This document shows positions 10,736 to 20,374 of a stretch of 43,115 nucleotides of DNA, in pieces. The DNA is from Alphaproteobacteria bacterium MarineAlpha6_Bin4 (GTDB taxonomy: Bacteria; Pseudomonadota; Alphaproteobacteria; GCA-002720895): positions 1 through 43,115 of the forward strand of contig PTKO01000007.1 of NCBI GenBank assembly GCA_002937775.1. Reading direction: 5' to 3'. The position numbers and the translations under genes were made by a program. The notes beneath the pieces were generated by a model. The model ran no database searches and was not told the DNA's origin. It saw only the letters and a list, made by a program, of their open reading frames with translations. Within the stretch, counting starts at the first letter, position 1. Every line of letters starts with the position of its first letter.

Positions 10736-12267
10736 TATTTAGAAAAAAAAGAAACAGTGTTTCTACTTTTTTTGTAATTTTTTAGAAAAATTTCTTTTCC
10801 AAGCATTCCATATTGATTTTTATCATTGCTGTAATAGTACATTCTTTTATAAAATTTTTCTTTTATATCTTTTACTGGAATAAAGTTTAAAAAGAAACCA
10901 ACAAATTTTATAATTTTGTAAATACCAACCCACACCTCTGGCTCTGAACGTAGGTCATTGAAAATATTTCTATAATTTTTTTTTTTTAAAAAATTTATAT
11001 AAAAATTTTGATTAATTTTATCTTTTAATGGTATTTTTTCAAAAAATTTCATTATTTCTTTATCCCAAAGAGGCATTTCCCATTCAACATTAAAAAAGTC
11101 ATAAGCTTTATTTCCATTTACAACTAACTTTGATTGTCTTTCTTTCCATTCCCAATACTCATAAAGCATTTTTAAATTTTTTTTTTTTATAACTAATTTT
11201 CCAAATGATTTGTTAATCTTTTTTTTTATAAAACTAATATTTTTTTTATTTACAAGATTTTTCCATAATGAGTAATGCTTTTTTATTATATATTCGTATA
11301 AATTTTTAATTTTTGATTTTTTTGAATAATTAATAAATTTAGTTAGATGTGAACCTGAAATATAGTCACCGGATTGTCCATTTATAACTATTTTATTTTT
11401 TAAAAAATTTTCTTTATTCATTTTTGACAATGTTTCAAATTCTAAATAACTAGGAGTAGATGAAAGATTTGAAGAATAATCTGAGTAATTTTTTCTTTCA
11501 TAAGATTTGTATAAAAAATTAATTTTTTTTTCATCATGTTCATAAAATTTCCAAGGAACATTCAATAACTGGCTTATTTCTTTAGCTTTAATTGATTCAT
11601 GATTTCTTTTTATCCCATAACTTACAGCTAATATTTTGTTATATTTTAGCTCTACTAATTTACCTAAAATAAATCTAGAATCTAAGCCGCCACTTAAGAA
11701 AACAATTATTGTCTTACCATTAGCTCTTTTTATTATTTTTTTGAAAATTTTATTAATTATTAATTCAAATTTATTGTAACTTTGTTTTTTTGAATAATTT
11801 GGTAAATATTCAAAATATTTGATTTTTTTTTTTATGTTATTTTTTTTTTTCCAAAGAATTATATTTCCAGAGTTAATCTGATAAACATTATTTATTAAAG
11901 TTTCATTTCCACTGACATAGCCAAGCATTTTAAATTCAAGAACAGATCTTTTGTTTACAAAATTATCATTTTTTAATAATTTTGCAGAATTTGACACATA
12001 GCCCTTATTATTAAAAAAAATCGGTTGGCTTCTTACATTATCCACAGCACAAAAAACATTTTTTTTATTTTCTAAAATTATTCCAAAATAAAAATCAAGA
12101 GTAGTTATAAAATTTTTAAATATTTTTAAATTAATTTTCTCTTGTTTTTTAAAAAAAAAACTAATTTTTTCAATATTTGCGATGTTTGTTTTAACATATA
12201 TGTTGTTTTGGTGGTACTTTAGATGATGCCAGTTATATTTTTTGTCAATTCTTACCTTATTTAACAT
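10708..12267 (-). CDS. Asparagine-synthase-like (PP-loop) protein with degenerate N-terminal glutaminase-like domain
   Basis: TIIVFLSGGLDSRFILGKLVELKYNKILAVSYG ATP-pyrophosphatase motif; N-terminus MLNKV lacks Cys2. Confidence 0.75.
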   Translation of the reverse strand: MLNKVRIDKKYNWHHLKYHQNNIYVKTNIANIEKISFFFKKQEKINLKIFKNFITTLDFYFGIILENKKNVFCAVDNVRSQPIFFNNKGYVSNSAKLLKNDNFVNKRSVLEFKMLGYVSGNETLINNVYQINSGNIILWKKKNNIKKKIKYFEYLPNYSKKQSYNKFELIINKIFKKIIKRANGKTIIVFLSGGLDSRFILGKLVELKYNKILAVSYGIKRNHESIKAKEISQLLNVPWKFYEHDEKKINFLYKSYERKNYSDYSSNLSSTPSYLEFETLSKMNKENFLKNKIVINGQSGDYISGSHLTKFINYSKKSKIKNLYEYIIKKHYSLWKNLVNKKNISFIKKKINKSFGKLVIKKKNLKMLYEYWEWKERQSKLVVNGNKAYDFFNVEWEMPLWDKEIMKFFEKIPLKDKINQNFYINFLKKKNYRNIFNDLRSEPEVWVGIYKIIKFVGFFLNFIPVKDIKEKFYKRMYYYSNDKNQYGMLGKEIFLKNYKKSRNTVSFFSKYYLEENNLK

Positions 12268-12374
12268 TATTTATATTTTAGTAATATATGTCTATATGTA
12301 AATTTAGTAAATTTGTTAATAAATTTGTAACTTGCAATTTTTTTTTTTTTATATTAAATAACAATTAAATTTGC

Positions 12375-13340
12375 ATGATTAATTTTCTAATTAAATATAT
12401 ATTGTTTTTTGCATTTTCTGTAAATATAGCTATTGCTGAGCAGATGTTATCATTAGATGATAATTTTTTTCCAGAAGGTATAGCAATTTCAAAGAATGGC
12501 GATATTTTCGTTGGAAGTTTAAAAGAAAATAAAATAGTTAGGTTTAAAAATAATGAAAAAAAATCTGAAATTTTTGTTCCTTCTAATTCAAATAGCTTAA
12601 ATTCTGTAATTGGTATTATAGCAGATAATAGAAATAAGATTTTGTGGGCTTGTTCCTCTAACCCAGGGGTATCAAATTATCCTAGTGATAAAGTTGTGTC
12701 ACTAAAAGCATTTGATATTAATACTGGAGATTTTATTCAAAGTTACGAATTTCCTAATGGAGGATTTTGTAATGACATTACATTAGACAGTAATGGAAAT
12801 GTTTATGCAACTGACTCATTTAATCCACGTATACTTCGGTTAAATAAATCGCAATCAAGACTTGAAACTTGGTATGAAAACGACGATTTCAAAGGCGAGG
12901 GCTTTAATCTTAACGGAATTACATTTATTGATAATAAAATTTATACTGTAAAAATGAATTCCGGGGAATTGTTTGAAATAGAAGTTGCTGATAACGGAAA
13001 ACCAATTAATTATGTTAAAATAGATTTACCACGACCTTTAAATGCTCCAGATGGTATCAAAGCAATTGACAAAAATAATTTATTAGTTGTTGAAAATAAA
13101 GGAAGCTTAACAAACATAAGTTTATCTGATCCAATTATACTTAATGTTATTAAAGATAATTTAGATACTCCTACAACCGTAGCAATTAAAGGAAAAACAG
13201 CATGGGTTCTTCAAGCACAATTTGGGCATTTATTTGGTGATGAAAAGGATATACCACCAGGGCCATTCGAAATTATAGGCGTTCAATATAAACCATCAAT
13301 CTTGACAAAAATAAAAAAACTATTAAATTTCGAAAAATAA
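12375..13340 (+). CDS. Secreted SMP-30/gluconolactonase-like beta-propeller protein
   Basis: Signal peptide-like N-terminus; FPEGIAISKNGDIFVGSLKENKIVRF, NDITLDSNGNVYATDSFNPRILRL repeats. Confidence 0.7.
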   Translation: MINFLIKYILFFAFSVNIAIAEQMLSLDDNFFPEGIAISKNGDIFVGSLKENKIVRFKNNEKKSEIFVPSNSNSLNSVIGIIADNRNKILWACSSNPGVSNYPSDKVVSLKAFDINTGDFIQSYEFPNGGFCNDITLDSNGNVYATDSFNPRILRLNKSQSRLETWYENDDFKGEGFNLNGITFIDNKIYTVKMNSGELFEIEVADNGKPINYVKIDLPRPLNAPDGIKAIDKNNLLVVENKGSLTNISLSDPIILNVIKDNLDTPTTVAIKGKTAWVLQAQFGHLFGDEKDIPPGPFEIIGVQYKPSILTKIKKLLNFEK

Positions 13341-13352
13341 GAGGTTTTTTTT

Positions 13353-13478
13353 ATGAAAGTTTTAAGTTCTTTAAAGTCAGCAAAAGGTCGACATCTAAAA
13401 TGTAAAGTTGTTCGCAGAAGAGGCCGTATTTATGTGATCAACAAATCCAATCCTAGATTTAAAGCAAGACAAGGATAA
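13353..13478 (+). CDS. rpmJ: 50S ribosomal protein L36, not in ORF track
   Basis: Translation [41 protein letters not shown]. Confidence 0.95.
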   Translation: MKVLSSLKSAKGRHLKCKVVRRRGRIYVINKSNPRFKARQG

Positions 13479-13513
13479 TATTTTTTATTACTATAACTTT
13501 TAGGATAAATTTT

Positions 13514-14719
13514 ATGCTAAAAGATAAATTAAAATTTTTTTTAAAAAAAAACTACCCTGCGCTTGTAAGAAAATATAGAGACTACTCTATTTCTAAATCA
13601 TTTAATCATAATTATTGGGAAAAAAAGAAAGACTCTTTTATTGGAATTGTAAATGATTTAAAAAACAAACCTTTTGATGAAACATTGCCTAAAAATTTTA
13701 ATGAAATAAAAATTAAACACGACAGAGCTACTTTAGAAATAAATAATACTTGTAATCTTGATTGTATAATGTGTAAAACTAGCCTTTCTACTAGAAAAAA
13801 AGGTAAGATGGATAGTGAGACACTTAACGTTGCTCTAGAAAGACTAAAAGAAGCTGGGGTTACACATGTTACCTTGCACACAATAGGCGATCCTCTAGCT
13901 AACCCAAGATTAAAAGAAGTATTTATTGAATTAAGGAAATACAATATTAAGTGCTCAATATCTACAAACGGGCTACTCTTATATAAGCACGTTGATACCT
14001 TAAAAGAATTTCTCGATATATGCCCATCTATAAGATTCTCAATTGATGGGGTAAATAAAGAAACTTATGAAAAAATAAGAGCTAAAGGGAAATGGGAAGA
14101 TTTAATTACAAATCTTGACCTATGTAATAATGAACTTAGAACTAAAGGCTTATCTACAGATATTAATATGACTGTTTCAAAAGATAATTTTAATGAGATT
14201 GGAGAATTTATAGTTTTTTTTAAGAAATATATTTCTTATCCTTTTATGGATTTTTCATTTAACTTTGTTAATAGTTTAAGTCCAGACAATACATATTTTA
14301 ACGAAGCTAATACGATTCCAGAACACACGCACATAAATAAAATGTGTCATCTTGTTTCAGGTAAAGTTCCATATATTTTGATTGATGGGAAATTATCTGT
14401 TTGTTGCAGAGATTATAGCGGCGAATTAATTATTGGAGATATAAATAAGTCATCTTTAAATGCGGTGAGGAGTTCAAAAAAATTAAAATCATTACAGAAA
14501 GCTCATACGAATGGAAATTTAGAAAATTATCCTTTATGTAAAACCTGTTTTATTATTGATGATAGAATTAATATTGTTTTTAGTGGCGTATTGCAATATT
14601 TGCTTTTTATGCACCCAGATGAAAAAGCTGAATATTTTCAAAGTAAAGCTGACGAACTAATAGAATTTTTGAGAAATAAAGAATTATCTACTGAAAAATT
14701 TACAAAATTGTTAAATTAA
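13514..14719 (+). CDS. Radical SAM protein with SPASM-like C-terminal cysteines
   Basis: LEINNTCNLDCIMCKTSLS (CxxxCxxC) and C-terminal LSVCCRDYSGELIIGDI...YPLCKTCFI. Confidence 0.85.
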   Translation: MLKDKLKFFLKKNYPALVRKYRDYSISKSFNHNYWEKKKDSFIGIVNDLKNKPFDETLPKNFNEIKIKHDRATLEINNTCNLDCIMCKTSLSTRKKGKMDSETLNVALERLKEAGVTHVTLHTIGDPLANPRLKEVFIELRKYNIKCSISTNGLLLYKHVDTLKEFLDICPSIRFSIDGVNKETYEKIRAKGKWEDLITNLDLCNNELRTKGLSTDINMTVSKDNFNEIGEFIVFFKKYISYPFMDFSFNFVNSLSPDNTYFNEANTIPEHTHINKMCHLVSGKVPYILIDGKLSVCCRDYSGELIIGDINKSSLNAVRSSKKLKSLQKAHTNGNLENYPLCKTCFIIDDRINIVFSGVLQYLLFMHPDEKAEYFQSKADELIEFLRNKELSTEKFTKLLN

Positions 14720-16137
14720 TACCTATCTACTGATGCAATTCTAAGCACATTTGTCGCTCCACTTTGACCAAACGGAACCCCAGCGGTTATTACAACACGA
14801 TCACCTTTTTTTGCAAATTTTTCTTTTTTTGCTAATTTTCCTGATTTAATAACCATATCTTTAAAACTTCTAGCATCTTTGGTATGAATACAGTGTACAC
14901 CCCATGCCAAAGCTAATCTTCTAGCTGTGTTAAGATTTGGAGATATCCCCATAATCGGAACATCGGGTCTTTCTCTTGCAGCTCTCAAAGCAGTTGAACC
15001 AGAAGTTGTATAAGTAACAACAGCTTTTGCAGACATTATTCTAGCAACATACTTTGCAGATTCAGTTATTGCATCTTCTGCGGTTGCCCTTGCTTTAACA
15101 TGACTAGCTTCATTAATATTTAAATACAAAGGGTCACTCTCAACTTTTTCAATTATTTTGTTCATCATTTTTATAGATTCATTTGGATAAGCACCGATAG
15201 CTGTTTCAGCCGATAACATTACTGCATCTGTACCATCATATATTGCTGTTGCAACATCTGATGCCTCTGCTCTTGTTGGAGTCGGATAATTAACCATTGA
15301 GTCAAGCATTTGGGTTGCAACAACAACAGGTTTACCCTCTTGCCTGCAAGCATTTATAATTCTCTTTTGTTGGCTTGGAAGACTTTCCAATGGTGATTCA
15401 ATACCAAGATCACCCCTGGCAATCATTATTGCATCAGAAACTTTTATTATCTTATTCAAATTTTTTAAAGCAATTGGTTTTTCGAGCTTTGTTAAAACAG
15501 AAGCTTTATTTTTTATAATTTTTTTAAAATTCAATACATCCTTTTCTGTTTCAACAAAAGATAAAGCTATCCAATCCACTCCTAATTTTAGAGCTAGTCT
15601 CAAATCTTCTTCATCTTTTTTTGTTAATTTACCATTGGCTGATTTAACATTAGGTATGTTAAATCCTTTATTGCTAGATATGAAACCACTAAATTTTACT
15701 TTAGTTTCAATATAATTACTGTTCTTTCTTGTAACTATTAATGTTAATTTTCCATCATCAACTAATATTTTGTTTCCTTTTTTTATCTTTCTAAAAATAT
15801 CTTTATGAGGTAAGAAACATCTACGTTTATTTCCAGCCATTGGATTTAGGTCAAACGTAAATTTTCTACCACTTTTAAGAAAAATCGGCCCATCATCAAA
15901 CTTTCCAACTCGTAACTTTGGACCTTGCAAATCCATTAGGATTCCAATTGGTCTTTTTACTTTTTTTTCCAGCAGCCTAATTTCTTTAAATCTTTTTATA
16001 TGCGTCTCTGCTACATCATGACTAAAATTTAGCCTAAATATATCTGCTCCCGATATAAATAATTTTTTTATTGTTTTATAATCAGACGATGCCGGTCCTA
16101 ATGTTGCAATTATTTTAGCTTTTCTATTTCTTCTCAT
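14716..16137 (-). CDS. pyk: Pyruvate kinase
   Basis: KAKIIATLGPASSDYKTIKKLFISGADIFRLNFSH; MIARGDLGIE; ATQMLDSM. Confidence 0.96.
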   Translation of the reverse strand: MRRNRKAKIIATLGPASSDYKTIKKLFISGADIFRLNFSHDVAETHIKRFKEIRLLEKKVKRPIGILMDLQGPKLRVGKFDDGPIFLKSGRKFTFDLNPMAGNKRRCFLPHKDIFRKIKKGNKILVDDGKLTLIVTRKNSNYIETKVKFSGFISSNKGFNIPNVKSANGKLTKKDEEDLRLALKLGVDWIALSFVETEKDVLNFKKIIKNKASVLTKLEKPIALKNLNKIIKVSDAIMIARGDLGIESPLESLPSQQKRIINACRQEGKPVVVATQMLDSMVNYPTPTRAEASDVATAIYDGTDAVMLSAETAIGAYPNESIKMMNKIIEKVESDPLYLNINEASHVKARATAEDAITESAKYVARIMSAKAVVTYTTSGSTALRAARERPDVPIMGISPNLNTARRLALAWGVHCIHTKDARSFKDMVIKSGKLAKKEKFAKKGDRVVITAGVPFGQSGATNVLRIASVDRY

Positions 16138-16248
16138 ATATAAATATTGAATAACTAACTTATAAATAGTAATTTTTTTGTTTCTTTACATGTTTTTTTG
16201 TAAATATTACTTATATATTAATGAATTTTATAATTGATAATAAATGCT

Positions 16249-17376
16249 ATGAAAAATAACTTTTTTTCAGTAGGTCTTGAGGAAGAATATTTAGTTGTAA
16301 ATAAATATAATGGCGAGTTAATTGTTGATCCTCCTAAAGGCCTTATGAGAGATTGTAAAAAGAAACTTAAAGGTCAAGTTAAAAGTGAGTTTTTAAGATC
16401 TCAAATTGAAGTAGGGACCAAAGTTTGTAATTCAATAAAAGATTTAAAAGATAACTTAATTTTTTTAAGAAAAAATGTTGCAAAAATACTTAATAAGTAT
16501 GATTTATCTTTTATTGCAGTTTCAACACATCCATTTTCTGATTGGGAAAATCAAAAACATACGCAAAAAAGGAGATATTATAATTTAGCTGACAAGTTCC
16601 AAATGATTGGAAGAAGACTTGTTATTTCAGGTATGCATATTCATGTCGGAATACCTGATAATGAATTAAGAATTGATTTGATGAATCAAATTTCTTATTT
16701 TTTACCTCATTTATTAGCACTAAGTACTTCATCACCTTTTTGGAGAGGTGAAAATACAGGGCTTAAATCTTATAGAGTTAGTATTTTTGATGAATTGCCA
16801 AGAACAGGATTACCGGAAGAATTTGGTAGCTATGATGAATATAAAAGACATATCAAAATTTTAATGAATGCTGGAATATTAGATGACCCTAGTACTATTT
16901 GGTGGGATTTAAGACCTAATGTAAAATTTCCTACTTTAGAAATGAGAATTTGTGATACATGCACATCTTTAAATGATGCAATTTCTATTGCTGCATTATA
17001 TTTATCGATAATTCATATGGCTTGTAGATTAAGAAGAGAAAATAAAAAATGGAGAGTTTATTCAAAAATGTTAATTAATGAAAATAGATGGAGAGCACAA
17101 AGATATGGTATAGAAAAAAGCTTGGTAGATTTTGGTAAAAGTAAACTTGTACCATATAAAAATTTAGCAAATGAATTAATCGATTTAGTTAGAGAAGATG
17201 CCAAAATATTAAAATGTGAAAAAGAAATAAATAAAATCAAAAATATTATTAAAACAGGAACTAGCGCAGATAAACAAGTTAAAATTTTTAAAGAAGAAAT
17301 TAAAAAATCAAATAATAAAAGAATAGCCCTAGATAAAGTAGTAAAATTTCTTATGAAAGAAACAATTAATTTTTAG
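16249..17376 (+). CDS. GCS2/YbdK-type carboxylate-amine ligase (glutamate-cysteine ligase-like); ATG at 16249 preferred over TTG at 16234
   Basis: FSVGLEEEYLVVNKYNGELI, SGMHIHVGI, WWDLRPNVKFPTLEMRICDT. Confidence 0.85.
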   Translation: MKNNFFSVGLEEEYLVVNKYNGELIVDPPKGLMRDCKKKLKGQVKSEFLRSQIEVGTKVCNSIKDLKDNLIFLRKNVAKILNKYDLSFIAVSTHPFSDWENQKHTQKRRYYNLADKFQMIGRRLVISGMHIHVGIPDNELRIDLMNQISYFLPHLLALSTSSPFWRGENTGLKSYRVSIFDELPRTGLPEEFGSYDEYKRHIKILMNAGILDDPSTIWWDLRPNVKFPTLEMRICDTCTSLNDAISIAALYLSIIHMACRLRRENKKWRVYSKMLINENRWRAQRYGIEKSLVDFGKSKLVPYKNLANELIDLVREDAKILKCEKEINKIKNIIKTGTSADKQVKIFKEEIKKSNNKRIALDKVVKFLMKETINF

Positions 17377-17379
17377 ATT

Positions 17380-17643
17380 ATGAATGAAAAAAAAAAAGTT
17401 GAAATCGAGTCCGAAGTTTTTCGAAGGTTAATAAATCATTTTAGAAAGAAACCTGATGTTCAAAATATAGATTTAATGAATTTAGCAGATTTTTGTAGAA
17501 ATTGTTTGTCAAAATGGTATATGCAATCTGCAAAGAAAAAAGGAATAAAAATAAATTACGAGGAAGCAAAAGAAATAATTTATGGCATGCCTTATGACAA
17601 ATGGAAAAAAAAATATCAAAAACCTTTAGCGAAGGATAAATAA
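17380..17643 (+). CDS. DUF1244-domain protein
   Basis: FRRLINHFRKKPDVQNIDLMNLADFCRNCLSKWY. Confidence 0.85.
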   Translation: MNEKKKVEIESEVFRRLINHFRKKPDVQNIDLMNLADFCRNCLSKWYMQSAKKKGIKINYEEAKEIIYGMPYDKWKKKYQKPLAKDK

Positions 17644-17655
17644 AAAACATTTAGT

Positions 17656-18630
17656 ATGAAAATTTTAGTTACAGGAGCAGCCGGTTTTATAGGCTTTCAT
17701 TTATGTGAAAGATTGCTAAAAGATAACCATCAAATTTTTGGAATTGATAATATCAATAATTATTACGATGTTAAATTAAAAAAAGATAGATTAAATATAT
17801 TGTTAAAAAATAAAAAATTTAAATTTAAGAAGATTGATATTTCTAGTGAAAATTTTGTAAAAAAAATTTATCCACTTACAAAAAATTTTAAAATAATAAT
17901 ACACTTGGCTGCGCAAGCAGGAGTTCGATACTCAATAACCCATCCTTATAAATACATAGAAAGCAATGTTAAGTCACAAGTTTCAATACTAGAATTAGCA
18001 AAAAAAATAAAAAATTTTGAACATTTAATATATGCTAGTTCATCTTCCGTTTATGGTTCAAATAAAAAAACCCCATTCTCAACAAATGATAGAGTTGATG
18101 ACCCTATATCTTTATATGGAGCATCAAAAAGATCCGGTGAATTAATTGCAAAGTCCTATTCAAAGATGTTTAAAATAAATTGTACCGCATTAAGATTTTT
18201 TTCTGTTTACGGACCTTGGGGAAGACCTGATATGGCAGCATATATTTTTACAAAAAATTTATTTGAAAAAAAAACTTTTGATCTATTTAATTTTGGCAGA
18301 ATGGAAAGAGATTTTACATTCGTTGAAGATATTGTAAATGGTATTATTCCACTGGTTAAATTTAAGAAAAGAAAAAAAGATTTACATAAAATATATAATT
18401 TAGGAAATAATAAACCTGAACCACTTATGAAGTTGGTGAATTTATTAGAAAAATTCTCTGGAAAAAAAGCAAAAATAAAGAAAAAAGGAATGCAATTAGG
18501 AGATGTTCGTCATACCTATGCAAATATTAAAGACAGTAAAAAGGATTTAAAATTTAAGCCACAGACAAATTTAGAAGAAGGGCTAGAAAAATTTGTTAAT
18601 TGGTATAAAGAGTATCATAAAATTAATTAG
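17656..18630 (+). CDS. NAD-dependent epimerase, UDP-glucuronate 4-epimerase-like
   Basis: MKILVTGAAGFIGFHLCERLL, ASSSSVYG, SLYGASKRSGEL. Confidence 0.88.
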   Translation: MKILVTGAAGFIGFHLCERLLKDNHQIFGIDNINNYYDVKLKKDRLNILLKNKKFKFKKIDISSENFVKKIYPLTKNFKIIIHLAAQAGVRYSITHPYKYIESNVKSQVSILELAKKIKNFEHLIYASSSSVYGSNKKTPFSTNDRVDDPISLYGASKRSGELIAKSYSKMFKINCTALRFFSVYGPWGRPDMAAYIFTKNLFEKKTFDLFNFGRMERDFTFVEDIVNGIIPLVKFKKRKKDLHKIYNLGNNKPEPLMKLVNLLEKFSGKKAKIKKKGMQLGDVRHTYANIKDSKKDLKFKPQTNLEEGLEKFVNWYKEYHKIN

Positions 18631-20366
18631 TTATATAATTCTTCAATAATTTTTTTATATTTTTCATACACTTTGTTTCTTTTAATCTTCATTGTAGGAG
18701 TTAAAAAGGCATTTATATCATCTTGATGTAAAGTAACAAAAGCAGATTTTCTTATTTTTTCTATTGGAGATAATTTTTTATTTATTTTTTTAATATGTAA
18801 TTTAATTTTTTCCTCTTCATCCCCAATATTAGTTACAATGCTTTCTTTATCTATTTTAATAATTACTAAAGCAACTAAAAATGGTTTATTATCGCCAAAT
18901 ATCAGTACTTGAGATGTAGTTTCAAGAGTTGAGAACAAACTTTCAATTTTTTGTGGAGCAATATTATCACCTCCAGTTGTAACAATGATATCTTTTTTTC
19001 TATCAGTTATTATTAAATGATTGTCTTCATCTAATTTTCCTATATCTCCTGTATACAGCCAATTATTTTTTATTTTTTCTTTAGTTTCTTTTTCTTTTCC
19101 TAAATAGCCTTTCATTAAAGTATCACCTCTTACCAAAATTTCCCCATCGCTTGCTATTTTAACTTCAACTCCTTTTATCGGCGGGCCTACTGTTCCAATT
19201 TTATTAAATTCAGGCCTGTTACAACTAACCGTTGGAGAAGTTTCTGTAAGACCATATCCTTGTAGAATTTTTATTCCTATTGATTCAAAAAAAAGATTTA
19301 CATCGTAGCTTAGGGCACCACCACCTGATACTAAAAACTTTAATTTAGTTCCAAAAACTTTTTTTATTTTATTATCAAAAATAATTTTAAAAAAAAATTT
19401 AAAAAAACGTGTTAAAAGTAATAATTTTTTTTGATTTAAATAAATTTTTTTTCCTAAGCTTAGATTAAAATTAAATAATTTTTCTAAGATTTTTTTTTTT
19501 GAAAAGTTGTTTAATATTTTTTTATAAATAGCTTCGTAGAATCTTGGTACGGCAGCTATATAAGTTGGATTAACCTCCTTAAAATTAGTAAATAATTTAT
19601 CCATATTTTCTGCATAAAAAATTTCACTTGATGTAAGTAATGGCATAAATTGACCAGCAGTATGTTCATAGGAATGAGATAAAGGTAGAAAAGAAATGTA
19701 TCTCTCATTATTAAAGTTTATTTTTTCGAAAATATCTAAAGATCCAATTAAATTAGAACGAATTGCTTTATGTGTTAAAATTACACCTTTAGGGACTCCG
19801 CTGGTTCCAGAAGTATAAATAATACATGCAGGGTCATCCTCCTTTATTTTTATATTTGCATCTTCTTTTTTTATTTTTTCTTTCCATAGCTCTTCTATAA
19901 AAATTATTTTTTTATTTATATCATGGTTTATTTTTTCATAGGAAAAAATATTTCTAATTTGTTTATAATTCTTAATCGCAGGTAAAAAGTTTAAAAATAA
20001 TTTCTTATTTGAAACAAAAACAATTTTTGCTTTACTATCTTTTATTAAGTATTCGTAGTCTTTTTTTGTATAAGTAGTGTAAGCAGGGACAGTTACACCT
20101 CCTGCAAGCATTATAGCGAAATCAGTAATAAACCAATTAGGGTTGTTTTCTGAAATAATTATAACCTTGTCACCTTTTTTTATTCCTAGTTTAATAAGTT
20201 TTGATGAAAGTAATAAAATTCTTTCTCTTACCAACTTCCAAGAATAAGATTTGTATTGATTATTTTTTTTGTTCCATAGAAGGGGTTTATCTAATTGTTT
20301 TTTTGCCTCTTCTAGAAATAGTTCTGGCAATGTTTTCCAATTAAATTTTTCTTCAATATTTTTCAT
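18627..20366 (-). CDS. AMP-forming long-chain acyl-CoA synthetase
   Basis: IIYTSGTSGVPKGVILTHKA; LQGYGLTETSPTVSCNRP; YTGDIGKLDEDNHLIITDRKKDIIVTTGGDNIAP. Confidence 0.92.
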   Translation of the reverse strand: MKNIEEKFNWKTLPELFLEEAKKQLDKPLLWNKKNNQYKSYSWKLVRERILLLSSKLIKLGIKKGDKVIIISENNPNWFITDFAIMLAGGVTVPAYTTYTKKDYEYLIKDSKAKIVFVSNKKLFLNFLPAIKNYKQIRNIFSYEKINHDINKKIIFIEELWKEKIKKEDANIKIKEDDPACIIYTSGTSGVPKGVILTHKAIRSNLIGSLDIFEKINFNNERYISFLPLSHSYEHTAGQFMPLLTSSEIFYAENMDKLFTNFKEVNPTYIAAVPRFYEAIYKKILNNFSKKKILEKLFNFNLSLGKKIYLNQKKLLLLTRFFKFFFKIIFDNKIKKVFGTKLKFLVSGGGALSYDVNLFFESIGIKILQGYGLTETSPTVSCNRPEFNKIGTVGPPIKGVEVKIASDGEILVRGDTLMKGYLGKEKETKEKIKNNWLYTGDIGKLDEDNHLIITDRKKDIIVTTGGDNIAPQKIESLFSTLETTSQVLIFGDNKPFLVALVIIKIDKESIVTNIGDEEEKIKLHIKKINKKLSPIEKIRKSAFVTLHQDDINAFLTPTMKIKRNKVYEKYKKIIEELYN

Positions 20367-20374
20367 TTCATTAA

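Noticed and set aside
13612-13944. 110-aa minus-strand ORF
   Set aside because: Shadow of the radical SAM gene, which has clear motifs on the plus strand.
17441-17650. Minus-strand ORF over DUF1244 gene
   Set aside because: Phe/Leu-rich antisense shadow ORF.
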